Notes: generated from the letters alone by a model not told the origin. Counted from the first letter of the stretch, positions 18,184 to 26,854 are shown. The stretch is DNA of 64,000 bases from an uncultured Caulobacterales bacterium (GCA_903840435.1 CAIMFV010000017.1:1-64000); one strand, 5' to 3'. Program-made: numbers and translations.

Positions 18184-18705
18184 ATGGCGATTTCACTTTA
18201 CAGCATCAGCGTCATTTCATTTCAGCAGATCTTGGGCGCGACCACCGGGGTTTTGAACAAGGGCCTTGCCTATTGCTCCGAAAAGGGGATCGATCCGCAG
18301 GAAATGGTCGATGCAAGCCTGATCGGCGACATGGCACCCTTGAGCTTTCAAATCCGCTCGGTCGCTCACCATACCTGGGGGGCGCTGCAAGGCTGTTCGG
18401 TCGGCGTCTCTGGCCCGCCCGCCAAGGCCGCGCCGCTTGACTATGCCGGACTGCAGCACCTGATCGCCGAGGCGACGGCGGGGGTGGCGGCTTTTTCGGC
18501 AGAAACCGTCGATGGGTTTGAAGGTAAGGACATGATGTTTCAGATGGGGGACATCAAAATCCCCTTTACCACAGAGGGTTACCTGATGTCGTTTGCCCTG
18601 CCCAACGCCCATTTCCATGCGACGACCGCCTATGACATTTTGCGCATGAAGGGCGTTCCCTTGAGCAAGCGCGACTATTTGAGCCAAATGCGGATCAAGG
18701 GCTGA
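18184..18705 (+). CDS. DUF1993 family protein
   Basis: 173 aa. It matches the DUF1993 family, related in fold to DinB-like helical bundles: an N-terminal helix ISVISFQQILGATTGVLNKG, MAPLSFQIRSVAHHTWGAL in the middle, and HFHATTAYDILRMKGVPLSK with a late histidine near residue 145. Cytosolic, no export signal. Members are often annotated only as conserved proteins; the reaction is not known to me. It starts 82 bases after the helicase and may share its transcript. Confidence 0.8.
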   Translation: MAISLYSISVISFQQILGATTGVLNKGLAYCSEKGIDPQEMVDASLIGDMAPLSFQIRSVAHHTWGALQGCSVGVSGPPAKAAPLDYAGLQHLIAEATAGVAAFSAETVDGFEGKDMMFQMGDIKIPFTTEGYLMSFALPNAHFHATTAYDILRMKGVPLSKRDYLSQMRIKG

Positions 18706-18779
18706 GCCCGGATTTCAGGGCAGGGGCTCCGGGGAATCCCGGACTTCGCCGTCCTGTCGCCACAGGCTAAGAGGGGGCG

Positions 18780-19880
18780 ATGCGCCAAGAGACGACAACC
18801 GGGCCGACCGCGCCGCTCACCGGAATGGGCAAGGGCTTTGTCCATGACGTGTGGTACTTCGCCGCCCTGTCTTCGGATCTCAAGCCAGGGGTTTTGAAGC
18901 GCACCGAGTTTTTAGGTGAGCCTGTGGTGCTGGGGCGCGATAAGGCGGGCCTCGCCTATGCCTTACGCGACATTTGCCCTCATCGCGCCGCGCCCTTGTC
19001 GGCCGGCCGAGTGGTGCGCGACGATGCCGGGGCGCAGGCCCTGGAATGCCCTTACCACGGCTGGCTGTTTCGCACCTCCGACGGGGTTTGCTCAAAAATC
19101 CCCTCGCTAGTAGAAGGCCAAGGGCTTGAGGTGGAACGCATCCAGCTTAGGCGATGGCCGGTGCAAGAAAGCCAGGGCATGGTCTGGCTCTATGCGGCGG
19201 AAAATCCGCGCCAACCGACGCCGATCTCCGCGCCACCGACGTTTGAAGGCGTGGTCGGTGGATCGCCGAAGCTGGTCGAGCGAATGGTTTTTGACAGCCA
19301 TATTGACCATGCCGTGGTGGGCCTGATGGACCCCGCCCATGGCCCCTATGTTCATCAACAATGGTGGTGGCGCTCATCAAAGAGCCAGCACGCTAAGGAA
19401 AAACGCTTTGAGCCGCGCGAGATGGGCTTTGCAATGGCGCGGCATAGGCCATCGAAAAATAGCCGCGCCTATGCGCTGCTCGGCGGCGCGCCAGAAACCG
19501 AAATCACCTTTCGCCTGCCGGGCTTGCGATGGGAACATATTCAGGTCGGCGCGCGCCAAGTGTTGGCCTTGACCTGTTTGACGCCCGCGACGGAAACCAA
19601 AACTCGTATCACCCAATTGATCTGGTCCGATCATCCGGCCTTCGTGGTCTTGCAACCCTTTATTCGCCTGGGCACCCGCAGGTTTCTGCAGCAGGACGGG
19701 GACATGGTGAACCTGCAAAATCTGGGACTGAAATATGATCCGGCCTTAATCTGGATCGACGACGCTGACCGTCAGGCCAAATGGTATCAGGCCTTGAAAC
19801 GGGCTTGGGCTATGTCGCGTCGGGACAACACGCCCTTCGTCAATCCCGTTGAACCTTGTCTGTTGCGCTGGCGCAGCTGA
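18780..19880 (+). CDS. Rieske-type aromatic ring-hydroxylating oxygenase subunit
   Basis: 366 aa from ATG 18780, which has GAGGGGG directly upstream. The N-terminal Rieske domain has the ligands CPHRAAPL and CPYHGW (residues about 65 and 85). The C-terminal catalytic domain has FDSHIDHAVVGLMDPAHGPYVH near 165-185, supplying the histidines and acidic residue of a mononuclear iron site. It resembles single-component oxygenases of the pheophorbide/phenylpropionate type. It needs a separate reductase, which is not in the window. The substrate is unknown. Its stop abuts the end of the convergent pyrD. Confidence 0.85.
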   Translation: MRQETTTGPTAPLTGMGKGFVHDVWYFAALSSDLKPGVLKRTEFLGEPVVLGRDKAGLAYALRDICPHRAAPLSAGRVVRDDAGAQALECPYHGWLFRTSDGVCSKIPSLVEGQGLEVERIQLRRWPVQESQGMVWLYAAENPRQPTPISAPPTFEGVVGGSPKLVERMVFDSHIDHAVVGLMDPAHGPYVHQQWWWRSSKSQHAKEKRFEPREMGFAMARHRPSKNSRAYALLGGAPETEITFRLPGLRWEHIQVGARQVLALTCLTPATETKTRITQLIWSDHPAFVVLQPFIRLGTRRFLQQDGDMVNLQNLGLKYDPALIWIDDADRQAKWYQALKRAWAMSRRDNTPFVNPVEPCLLRWRS

Positions 19881-20945
19881 TCAGCCTTGGCCAATGGCCT
19901 CGGCAACCGTTGAAAACCCATCTGCAGCAAGGCGCGCGCTCAGATCGCGACCGATGACGGAGACAAGGCCTGGCCCCGCATAGACGAGCGCGGAATAAAG
20001 CTGAATAGCGTGGGCGCCTGCCCTGATCTTGGCATAGGCCTCTGCCCCGGTGCTCACCCCTCCGGCGCCAACCAGAATCAGCCGACCGCGCGCTGCCAAG
20101 TGAAACTGGCGCAGAATTTCGGTGGATAAGGCAAAGAGCGGCTTGCCAGAGAGGCCGCCGCTCTCTTGGCGGTGCAGGCTTTGCAGGTCCACAGGCCGCG
20201 AAACTGTGGTGTTCGAGACGATGATGCCGTCAAACCCCGCTGCGACCACCGTTTCGACCATGTCGCCAATATCGTCCTTGGCGAGATCCGGTGCGACCTT
20301 AAGGAGGACCGGCGGGTTAAGGCCAGTTGCCGCCACAAGGTCTCGGCGGGTCTCGGCCAACCGGCCGGTCAAGTCTTGCAGCGCTTGATGGGATTGCAGG
20401 TCGCGCAGGCCCGGCGTGTTCGGCGACGAGATATTGACGGTAAAATAGTCGCAAGCCGCAAAGAGACGCGCAAAGCCAAGCACATAGTCGCCGATCCGAT
20501 CTTGGCTGTCCTTATTGGCCCCGATATTGGCCCCGACCGGGCCAGGGCCCCGACGCTTTCGGTGCGCGAGGCGTGCGATGAAGCTTTCCAGCCCATCATT
20601 GTTGAAGCCCATGCGGTTGATGACGGCCTGGTCCTCAATCAAGCGGAACAGCCTTGGCCTTGGATTGCCAGCCTGGGGTCTGGGGGTGACCGTGCCACAT
20701 TCGACAAAGCCAAAGCCTGCGGCCAGCATGGCGTCTGGAACCTCGGCATTTTTATCGAAACCGGCGGCGAGACCGATCGGATTGTTGAGCCTTAGGCCCG
20801 CGAGGTGTGTCGCCAGACGCGGCGGGTGGGCAGGCGCCTGAGGGCCGAGGCCCAATTGCAATGCGCGCAGCGTCAGGCGGTGGGCGGTTTCTGGGTCCAG
20901 CCGCCGTAAACTGGCGGTGGCGAGCGCATAGGGATCGAAATTCAT
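19881..20945 (-). CDS. pyrD: Dihydroorotate dehydrogenase (quinone), class 2
   Basis: 354 aa. Catalyses oxidation of dihydroorotate to orotate in pyrimidine synthesis, bound to the inner membrane and passing electrons to quinone. Class 2 features: the N-terminal helix with DPETAHRLTLRALQLG, NPIGLAAGFDKNAEV near residue 55, FVECGTVTPRPQAGNPRPR, the catalytic FTVNISSPNTPGLRDLQ near 175, VSNTTV near 245 and VGAGGVSTGAEAYAKIRAGA near 290. The start ATG at 20945 overlaps the stop of the DUF952 gene by four bases. It closes a run of coupled minus-strand genes. Confidence 0.97.
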   Translation of the reverse strand: MNFDPYALATASLRRLDPETAHRLTLRALQLGLGPQAPAHPPRLATHLAGLRLNNPIGLAAGFDKNAEVPDAMLAAGFGFVECGTVTPRPQAGNPRPRLFRLIEDQAVINRMGFNNDGLESFIARLAHRKRRGPGPVGANIGANKDSQDRIGDYVLGFARLFAACDYFTVNISSPNTPGLRDLQSHQALQDLTGRLAETRRDLVAATGLNPPVLLKVAPDLAKDDIGDMVETVVAAGFDGIIVSNTTVSRPVDLQSLHRQESGGLSGKPLFALSTEILRQFHLAARGRLILVGAGGVSTGAEAYAKIRAGAHAIQLYSALVYAGPGLVSVIGRDLSARLAADGFSTVAEAIGQG

Positions 20946-21298
20946 CGCGCTGCGACCGGCGGCACGTCAATCACGCGCGGGACGCCATCTGCGTCGAGCG
21001 GTGCATCGCGCACGGCGCGGATTTGGTGGCGCTCCACCACGCCATAGAGGTGGGGAAAAAGCTCGCCGCCGCGTGACGCCTCCCAACGGACCTCGCCTGT
21101 GACATCGTCAGCGTCAACCTCAAACACCACAAGGTCGCGCTGACCGGCAAAATGCAGACGGGCGGTTTCCACCGCTTGGGCCTCGGTCGAGAAATGGATG
21201 TAGCCGTCCGCAAGGTCGATGCCGGACCCTGTGAACCGCCCGCGCGCCTCAATCTCGGCCCAAGCCGCACGCGGTAGAATTTTCAATAGACGTGTCAT
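20942..21298 (-). CDS. DUF952 family protein
   Basis: 118 aa. The DUF952 signature is evident: LLKILPRAAWAEIEARGRFT at the N-terminus, DLADGYIHFSTEAQAVETA in the middle and GELFPHLYGVV near the C-terminus. It is a small cytosolic protein of unknown reaction. It overlaps sixA upstream and pyrD downstream by ATGA junctions, so all three should be translated from one message. Confidence 0.85.
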   Translation of the reverse strand: MTRLLKILPRAAWAEIEARGRFTGSGIDLADGYIHFSTEAQAVETARLHFAGQRDLVVFEVDADDVTGEVRWEASRGGELFPHLYGVVERHQIRAVRDAPLDADGVPRVIDVPPVAAR

Positions 21299-21801
21299 TC
21301 CCCACCGCCTCCGCCATAGGCGCTGGCCAGATGGTAGCCGATCAGCGCAGGTTTTCCGTCCCGCCAGTCAAACACAACTGCCGTCGCCGTGGGCATGCCG
21401 TGCCGCGCATGGGCCGGATCGAGCAGATGTTGGCCGCCGCCTTCGATCAAGGTCAGCACAGCATCAAAAATGCCCGGATTGTGGGCGATGATCAGGACTG
21501 CGCCCGTTTCGAGCGCGCTTTGGGCTGCCTCAAGCAAGCGCTCGGCAGGGGCGCAGTAGAGGTCCTCTTCATAGCGAACGCGCGCCACAGGAAATGCGGC
21601 TGAGACCGCCTCCCAGGTCGAACGGGTTCGCCGAGACGCCGAGACCAAGGCCAATTCGACCCCAACCCCCGCCTGGACCAAGGCGCGCCCCACCAATTCC
21701 GCGTCGCGACGTCCACGCTCGGTCAAGTCGCGATCATAGTCTTCGCCGCTGGCGGCGCGCCGTTCAGCCTTGGCGTGGCGAAACAGGATAAGGCGCTGCA
21801 T
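21295..21801 (-). CDS. sixA: SixA-like phosphohistidine phosphatase / histidine phosphatase
   Basis: 168 aa. The histidine-phosphatase core is complete: LILFRHAKAERR at the N-terminus (the phosphorylated histidine), SASRRTRSTWEAVS near 55 and LIIAHNPGIFD near 110 (second histidine). SixA-type enzymes dephosphorylate histidines on signalling or phosphotransfer proteins; the target here is unknown. In Caulobacterales similar genes sit near pyrD. It is coupled to DUF952 and pyrD and lies 74 bases after the J-domain gene. Confidence 0.85.
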   Translation of the reverse strand: MQRLILFRHAKAERRAASGEDYDRDLTERGRRDAELVGRALVQAGVGVELALVSASRRTRSTWEAVSAAFPVARVRYEEDLYCAPAERLLEAAQSALETGAVLIIAHNPGIFDAVLTLIEGGGQHLLDPAHARHGMPTATAVVFDWRDGKPALIGYHLASAYGGGGGE

Positions 21802-21875
21802 GCCAAACGATCCGCAAAATAAGGGGGTGACCCGCCGCTTGGCGACGGCCCCGATGGAGGTGAAGCCCTAATAGA

Positions 21876-22805
21876 CTAGCTGCGTTTTTTTGCGACGTAA
21901 GGCCTTTTGTCGCGCCACTCTTGCGCGAATTTGATCAGCGCGTCGTCCGGGGTATCAGGCAGGGTAATGACGAGGTGCGCCAATAGGTCCCCGCGCCGGC
22001 CCTGTTCGTCCACACCGCCGCGCCCCTTTAGTCTCAGGATTTGGCCGCTATTGGCCTTGGCGGGCACGGTTAGACTGACCACCCCTTCCGGTGTCGGCGC
22101 ATCGATCTTGGCGCCGAGGATCGCGTCGGGCGCGGTAATGGGAAGGTCCATATGCAGGTCAGCACCTTCGACGCGATAAAGGGGGTGGGGCTTGATTGAC
22201 AGTTCAACCAGCGCATCCCCTTGGGGGCCGCCTTGGCGGGATGGCTGGCCCTTGCCGCGCAAGCGCAACACCTGGCCCTCCTTGGCGCCCTTGGGTAGGG
22301 TGAGATCCAGGGCGTCACCGCTTGGCAAGACGACGCGCTTCGGTCCGCCAAGGATGGCCTCTTCGAGATCGAGGCTAAGCTTTAAGCGCAGGTCTTCCCC
22401 CCGCGCTGGCCCCCGACCTTGACCAGCGCTGCCGCCTGCGCCTCTTCCCCTGAACAGGTCATTCAAAATGTCTTCAAAGTCTGCCCCCTCAAAGCCGGTC
22501 CCAGCGCGCCCGCCGCCGGAGCGTCGGAAGGGTGCCTCGCCACCAAACGGGCCACCGCCGCCAAACCCGCGCGAGGTCTCGCGGCCATCGGCGTCGATCT
22601 CGCCTCGGTCATAGCGTTTGCGCTTTTCCGGATCGCCGAGAATATCGAAGGCAGCTGAGAGGGTCTTAAACTTGTCTTCCGCCGCCTTGTCGTTCGGATG
22701 GCGATCTGGATGCGACTCTTTGGCGAGTTTGCGGAAGGATTTGCGCAGTTCCTCCGCTGTGGCGGATTTTGGCACTCCGAGGGTGGCGTAGAGGTCTTTC
22801 GGCAC
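21876..22805 (-). CDS. J-domain co-chaperone (CbpA/DnaJ type without zinc finger)
   Basis: 309 aa starting at GTG 22805. The J domain occupies residues 1-70 (DLYATLGVPKSATAEELRK, then SHPDRHPND with the essential HPD). A Gly/Phe/Arg-rich linker follows (about 75-135), then two beta-barrel substrate-binding domains (LRLKLSLDLEEAILGG; VEGADLHMDLPITAPDAILG). The CxxCxGxG zinc repeats of true DnaJ are absent, so it is CbpA-like. It stimulates Hsp70 ATPase and delivers unfolded clients in the cytosol. Confidence 0.9.
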   Translation of the reverse strand: MPKDLYATLGVPKSATAEELRKSFRKLAKESHPDRHPNDKAAEDKFKTLSAAFDILGDPEKRKRYDRGEIDADGRETSRGFGGGGPFGGEAPFRRSGGGRAGTGFEGADFEDILNDLFRGRGAGGSAGQGRGPARGEDLRLKLSLDLEEAILGGPKRVVLPSGDALDLTLPKGAKEGQVLRLRGKGQPSRQGGPQGDALVELSIKPHPLYRVEGADLHMDLPITAPDAILGAKIDAPTPEGVVSLTVPAKANSGQILRLKGRGGVDEQGRRGDLLAHLVITLPDTPDDALIKFAQEWRDKRPYVAKKRS

Positions 22806-22969
22806 GAGCGAACCGGGGTGTTACAAGCGAAATGTCGCGTCGCCCTTCACTTAGGCCCTGGGAAAAATTGCGCAAGGGGTTGTGTGGCAATAATGCAACT
22901 AATATGCGACGCTTGAGGCTTAACCGCCATGGGGCTAGACTGAGCTTTTGCATGTGACAGGGGTATTGG

Positions 22970-23437
22970 GTGCACTGGCAAGATTTGTTCTTGAACCCTG
23001 AAGGTCGCATCGGGCGCCGCGATTTCTGGCTTGGATTTTTTGCCCTTCTGGGTATTTTCTTCCTTTTGCAGCTCTTGCCGGGACTGGGCACCCTGGTGTC
23101 GCTCGGCCTGTTCTATTGTTGGATCTGCCTGTTTTCCAAACGGCTGCACGATTTTGGCAAGTCTGGCTGGATGCAGGTCTTTGTCCACGCCATCAATCTG
23201 GTCTGCCTTGCGGTGATCATCTGGTTAGGCGCGCTCTTTATTCTCACCAATGGCATCTTCCGACCCAATGCCGCCATGGGCGTGCTGATGGGTGGGGTTT
23301 TGGCAGGCGCGGCCGTTATTATTGCCGCCTTGGCGGTCGCCCTGATCAATACCGCCGTCTTCGTGATCTGGTTAGGAACCCGCGAGGGCGACGAGGGGGC
23401 CAATAACCACGGTGCGCCCCAGCATTTAATACCTTAG
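22970..23437 (+). CDS. DUF805 family membrane protein
   Basis: 155 aa from GTG 22970. The DUF805 pattern is clear: an N-terminal WQDLFLNPEGRIGRRDFWLG, then a hydrophobic helix, CWICLFSKRLHDFGKSGW in the loop, and two further long hydrophobic segments (about 75-95 and 100-130), giving three or four membrane spans. It is an inner-membrane protein of unknown role. It stands alone after the divergent J-domain gene. Confidence 0.82.
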   Translation: MHWQDLFLNPEGRIGRRDFWLGFFALLGIFFLLQLLPGLGTLVSLGLFYCWICLFSKRLHDFGKSGWMQVFVHAINLVCLAVIIWLGALFILTNGIFRPNAAMGVLMGGVLAGAAVIIAALAVALINTAVFVIWLGTREGDEGANNHGAPQHLIP

Positions 23438-23530
23438 TCCGAAGGCCTTCGAAGCCGATACGCTAATATGCCGCATTTTTGACCCAATAATACACCCTTA
23501 AATAGTATTCGAGCCCTGGCCCCTGATTCT

Positions 23531-24424
23531 GTGTCGGGAAACGCCGCTGGGCTCGAAATATGGGTGGGTAGGGTGGTCTCTCACGTCGCATCCCCTCTCT
23601 ATCAGCGCGGGCGCCAATTGCGCTGGCTGCGAAGCCTTTTCCGGCTTTGGCGACGCGGTGTGCTGACCGCACTGCACACGCCATTGGCGGCAGCCTTGGT
23701 TTGTGGCGCAGCGGCCTTGGTGCTCGTCTTGGGAAGCTTTGCCGATCTGGGGCGGCAGGACCTTTTTTTCACAGCCGTCGCATCACGGGATTTGCCGCGA
23801 CTGGTCAGTCTTGAAAGCCTATCGACCCGGCTTGCCCGGGATCAGGTTGCGCTTGAAAGGGCGTTTCGCCGCCACGATGCGGGGGGCGCCTCCCGTGCGG
23901 TCAGAGACCTCTCAAGGTTGCAGGCAAGCCTCGATGACGTGACGCTTCAAAACCATCCTACTGTCAGGAAGGCTGTGTCGGACGTCCAGACCAAATTGCG
24001 GGCCTATCTGGACGATGCCAAATCCTTGTCCGCGGCCTTGAACGCGGGTGTGACCTTGGAAGACCCCCAGCTGGACAGGCTGAATGACCGGTTTTTCAGC
24101 GGCGTCCACGCCCTCGATCAACTGATGGCCGCGCAGTCCGAAGCGGTGCGCGGCGGATTGGCCGAGCATAGGGTGGCAACCGACCGGGCGATTGCCGTTT
24201 TGCCTGCGGTGGCCATTGTGAGCCTAGTCCTGGCCGCAGCGTCTTGTGTCATGGCCGCCCTTGCCCAACGGGCGGGTCTGCGGAGCCTCTATTACGGCAT
24301 CAGGGCCGTGGCGCGCGGTGGCGACCCTGTGCCCGCCTATCGCGATCTCGCTGCACGCCCCCCCTTCGTCGCCATTGAAAAGGCTTTGCGCGACTTAGAG
24401 CGGCGGCGGAATTTGTCTGTCTGA
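23531..24424 (+). CDS. Two-span membrane protein with sensor-like periplasmic helical domain, no output domain
   Basis: 297 aa from GTG 23531. A hydrophobic helix lies at about 45-70 (LAAALVCGAAALVLVLGSF) and another at about 222-245 (LPAVAIVSLVLAAASCVMAA). Between them are about 150 residues of amphipathic helix, as in the four-helix-bundle sensor domains of chemoreceptors and histidine kinases. About 50 residues follow the second span (SLYYGIRAVARGGDPVPAYR), resembling a HAMP-like linker, but the protein ends there with no kinase or signalling domain. I do not recognise a family. It converges with the DUF445 gene. Confidence 0.65.
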   Translation: MSGNAAGLEIWVGRVVSHVASPLYQRGRQLRWLRSLFRLWRRGVLTALHTPLAAALVCGAAALVLVLGSFADLGRQDLFFTAVASRDLPRLVSLESLSTRLARDQVALERAFRRHDAGGASRAVRDLSRLQASLDDVTLQNHPTVRKAVSDVQTKLRAYLDDAKSLSAALNAGVTLEDPQLDRLNDRFFSGVHALDQLMAAQSEAVRGGLAEHRVATDRAIAVLPAVAIVSLVLAAASCVMAALAQRAGLRSLYYGIRAVARGGDPVPAYRDLAARPPFVAIEKALRDLERRRNLSV

Positions 24425-24434
24425 CGGGTGCGCC

Positions 24435-25625
24435 CTACCGGATCAGCGAGGTCAAGGCGTGGAGGATAAGGCCGACAAGGCCGCCGACCAAGGCACCATT
24501 GATGCGGATATATTGCAGGTCGCGACTGGTCTGCCGCTCGACCGAGGTGACGAGCTGTTCCTGGCTCCAGCTGCGAATATGATTGGCGGCAATCTCGCCA
24601 AGCTGGGTGCGTGCGGCGACAATCTCATGCGCCAGCGCTGATCTCGCCCACCTATCAAGCGATAAGGCCCATTCCGGAAGGTCGGTCAAGGCTGTGACCA
24701 GGCTGTCCAGCGCCCGGTCCACGGCGCGCCGCCACGGCGCGGTCCCGTCGGCTGGGAGCGTGAAATAGGGCTTGAGGATAGCCTCGACCATGGTCTCCCC
24801 TTCGCGGCTTCCGCCTCCACCGGGGGCGAACCCGGCGGTCATCTCCTGCACGCCCTCCCACACCGCTGCCTCCAGCGCTTCCCGACCGGGATGGGAGGCG
24901 TCGCCCATTTCCGTCAGCCGGGTTTCTAAGGTCTCAATCAGCCGGTTGGCCAGCAGCTTGTCGAGCCACTTGGTCGTCCAGCTGCGGGTTTGATCGGTCA
25001 GGGCGTCGCGTAAGGATTGGCGGTGCTCCGACAACAGTTTGGCAAGGGTCTCAACCAGCGCGTCAGTCAAGCGTCGCGGCGCGTCGGCGGGCAAGAAGCC
25101 GCCGAGGGTTGTCGCAAGCCCGCGCGCGGAAGGGTTTTCAGATGGCTGAGCGGTAAAAACCGTCGTCAGGATCTCCGTCAAGGCCTGCTCGACCTCGGCC
25201 TCTGGTAGGGCGGCAACAAACGGCCGCAATTTGTCCTCGTCGCCGGGAGTGCGCTGTAGAGCGCTGCAAACCCACCGGGACAGAGAAAAGCTGGAAAGTG
25301 CCTGTTGCGCTGATGGCGCGGTGATCAGGTCGCTGCTCAAAAACGCCCCAAAGGCCGTGGCGATGCGATCCTGGTTTCGTGGCAAAACGGCGGTGTGGGG
25401 GATGGGGAGTCCCAAGGGCTGGCGAAAGAGTGCGGTAACGGCAAACCAGTCGGCCAAGCCTCCCGCCAAGCCTGCGCCGCCAAGGGCTTCGATATAGCCG
25501 AACACCGGATGACGGTGACGAAACCAAGCGCCGAAGACCAATAAGCCGCCCATAACGACAAGCACGGCAAGGGCTGAGCGGCGCAAGGAGAGGGCAGGGT
25601 CGGCAATCTTCATGGGCTGGAACAT
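24435..25625 (-). CDS. DUF445 family membrane protein
   Basis: About 396 aa from ATG 25625. DUF445 landmarks: a first hydrophobic helix (LAVLVVMGGLLVFGAW, about 20), EALGGAGLAGGLADWFAVTALFR quoted in part as AGGLADWFAVTALFR, RNQDRIATAFGAFLSSDL near 85, long helical middle, and a C-terminal span INGALVGGLVGLILHAL. The bulk between the two spans should be outside the membrane. Function is unknown in the family. It lies directly downstream of the flagellin terminator and is probably transcribed separately. Confidence 0.82.
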   Translation of the reverse strand: MFQPMKIADPALSLRRSALAVLVVMGGLLVFGAWFRHRHPVFGYIEALGGAGLAGGLADWFAVTALFRQPLGLPIPHTAVLPRNQDRIATAFGAFLSSDLITAPSAQQALSSFSLSRWVCSALQRTPGDEDKLRPFVAALPEAEVEQALTEILTTVFTAQPSENPSARGLATTLGGFLPADAPRRLTDALVETLAKLLSEHRQSLRDALTDQTRSWTTKWLDKLLANRLIETLETRLTEMGDASHPGREALEAAVWEGVQEMTAGFAPGGGGSREGETMVEAILKPYFTLPADGTAPWRRAVDRALDSLVTALTDLPEWALSLDRWARSALAHEIVAARTQLGEIAANHIRSWSQEQLVTSVERQTSRDLQYIRINGALVGGLVGLILHALTSLIR

Positions 25626-25677
25626 AGGGACCTTCGCCCGACAGGGAAGCTTGAAACGCAAAGGCCACAAAAAGAAA

Positions 25678-25702
25678 GGGCGCGCCTGTGTTTGGCGCGC
25701 CC
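25678..25702 (-). terminator. Rho-independent terminator of the flagellin gene
   Basis: GGGCGCGCC and GGCGCGCCC form a perfect 9-bp stem (25678-25686 with 25694-25702) around a 7-base loop. Read on the minus strand it is followed by TTTCTTTTTG, a T-rich tail. It lies about 26 bases after the flagellin stop and before the DUF445 start. Confidence 0.85.
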
Positions 25703-25727
25703 CATGCTCTTGGCCGGTTTTCCGGGT

Positions 25728-26555
25728 TTAGCGGAAGAGGGACAAAAGCGCTGATTTCGACGAGTTGGCGATAGAAAGCGCTTGGATGCCAAGCTGTTGC
25801 TTGGTCTGCAGAGCCGTCAATTGGGCGCTTTCCTTGGCCACGTCCGCATCTACCAGATTGCCGACGCCTGAGGTCAGGGTGTCTTGCAAGGAGGAGATGA
25901 AGTTGAGGTGCGTGGTTAGCGCATTGGAAGCCGTTCCCAATTTCGCCGTCGCCGCGTTCACGTTGACGATTGAGGTGCTTACCAAGGAGAGAAGTGTATT
26001 GGCCGTCGTGGCGGTGGTGAAGGACGCACCGGCGGTGAAGGTGATGTTCGCGCCGCCGACTTGTAAACTCACCGCCGCAACAGTGAATTTCGACCCGCTG
26101 GTATTTGCGAGCGCCTGGAGTGTGCTGCCGCCGGTCTTGATCAGATTGATGTTGTTGAACGTGGCGTTCGAAACAATCTTGCCGATCTGACCGATCAACG
26201 CGTTCACCGTTTGGTTGAGCGAGTTGCGGCTTGTCGTGTCGAGCGAGGTATCGGTTCCCGCCAACACGTCCGTCTTGATCTGATTCAACAGGTCAGAAAT
26301 GGTCTGACCTGCGCTGACGGCGACGGCCACCGTCGATTGTGCGCGTTGCAGTGATTGCTTGACCGAATCCAACGCGCTGACAGTGGACCGGCTATTTTGG
26401 GCGATATTCCAAATCGCTCCGTTATCCGCCGCACCCGAGACTGCGAGACCCGTGGAGATTTGGTTCTGGGTCTGTTGCAGCGAGGTTGCGGTCGTATTCA
26501 GATTTTGCAGCGCAATAAGTGCGCCGGTATTTGTATTGATGCTGTTATTTGGCAT
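25728..26555 (-). CDS. Flagellin
   Basis: 275 aa, the short flagellin type of Caulobacterales, with little surface domain. The conserved N-terminal coiled coil has INTNTGALIALQNLNTTA and QTQNQISTGLAVSGAADNGA. The C-terminal coil has GNLVDADVAKESAQLTALQT and LGIQALSIANSSKSALLSLF, ending in the usual LFR-type tail. There is almost no cysteine or aromatic residue. Subunits are secreted through the flagellar export channel and assemble into the filament. A sigma-54-type promoter lies at 26628-26643, possible FlbD elements further upstream, and a strong terminator follows. No other flagellar gene is in the window. Confidence 0.95.
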   Translation of the reverse strand: MPNNSINTNTGALIALQNLNTTATSLQQTQNQISTGLAVSGAADNGAIWNIAQNSRSTVSALDSVKQSLQRAQSTVAVAVSAGQTISDLLNQIKTDVLAGTDTSLDTTSRNSLNQTVNALIGQIGKIVSNATFNNINLIKTGGSTLQALANTSGSKFTVAAVSLQVGGANITFTAGASFTTATTANTLLSLVSTSIVNVNAATAKLGTASNALTTHLNFISSLQDTLTSGVGNLVDADVAKESAQLTALQTKQQLGIQALSIANSSKSALLSLFR

Positions 26556-26627
26556 GTGCCTGATCCATTTTTAAGGCGAACCGAAGGCGTTTTGCCTCCG
26601 CGAGCATTTTGCTCAGCCCTGGACAGT

Positions 26628-26643
26628 GCAAGCCGGGGACCAT
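26628..26643 (-). promoter_or_regulatory. Sigma-54 (-24/-12) type promoter of the flagellin gene
   Basis: On the minus strand the sequence reads ATGGTCCCCGGCTTGCA. It has TGG, eight bases, then TTGC, exactly the spacing of the RpoN consensus TGGCAC-N5-TTGC; the GG and GC elements are ten bases apart. Transcription would start near 26616, giving a leader of about 60 bases before the ATG at 26555. Flagellins of Caulobacter are known RpoN/FlbD targets. Confidence 0.65.
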
Positions 26644-26677
26644 ATGCGGCCCCACAAAAATTACATTAAATAACAGA

Positions 26678-26686
26678 GGTGTAATT
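26678..26686. promoter_or_regulatory. Half-site shared with the mucR dyad
   Basis: GGTGTAATT is identical to one arm of the perfect dyad upstream of mucR (11663-11671). The last seven bases (TGTAATT) pair with AATTACA at 26659-26665 across 14 bases, so a relaxed version of the dyad may be present. It lies just upstream of the flagellin promoter, in a locally AT-rich stretch. Confidence 0.35.
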
Positions 26687-26701
26687 GCCGGTCATATTTT
26701 A

Positions 26702-26780
26702 CCGGGCGGTGCTTTTTACCCCCCGGTCGGCAAGTCCTGCCGGGCGATTTTTGTCACCAAGGGGCGTTTTTGCCGGGCGG
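26702..26780 (-). promoter_or_regulatory. Three CCGGGCGG-type repeats, possible FlbD (ftr) enhancer elements
   Basis: Copies lie at 26702-26709, 26740-26747 (last base A) and 26773-26780. On the minus strand they read CGCCCGG followed by CAAAAACGCC, CAGGACTTGCCG and TAAAAT. The middle one includes a perfect CGGCA-N5-TGCCG dyad at 26728-26742. They are about 60-150 bases upstream of the sigma-54 promoter, where the ftr enhancers bound by FlbD lie in Caulobacter flagellar genes. Identity as ftr is inference from position and general resemblance. Confidence 0.4.
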
Positions 26781-26854
26781 TCGGAGGAGCCGTGAGGGGA
26801 ATGACAAATACTGCGCCCCGGCGTGGGCGGGGCCTGGGGTGTCAGCTTCGTGAG

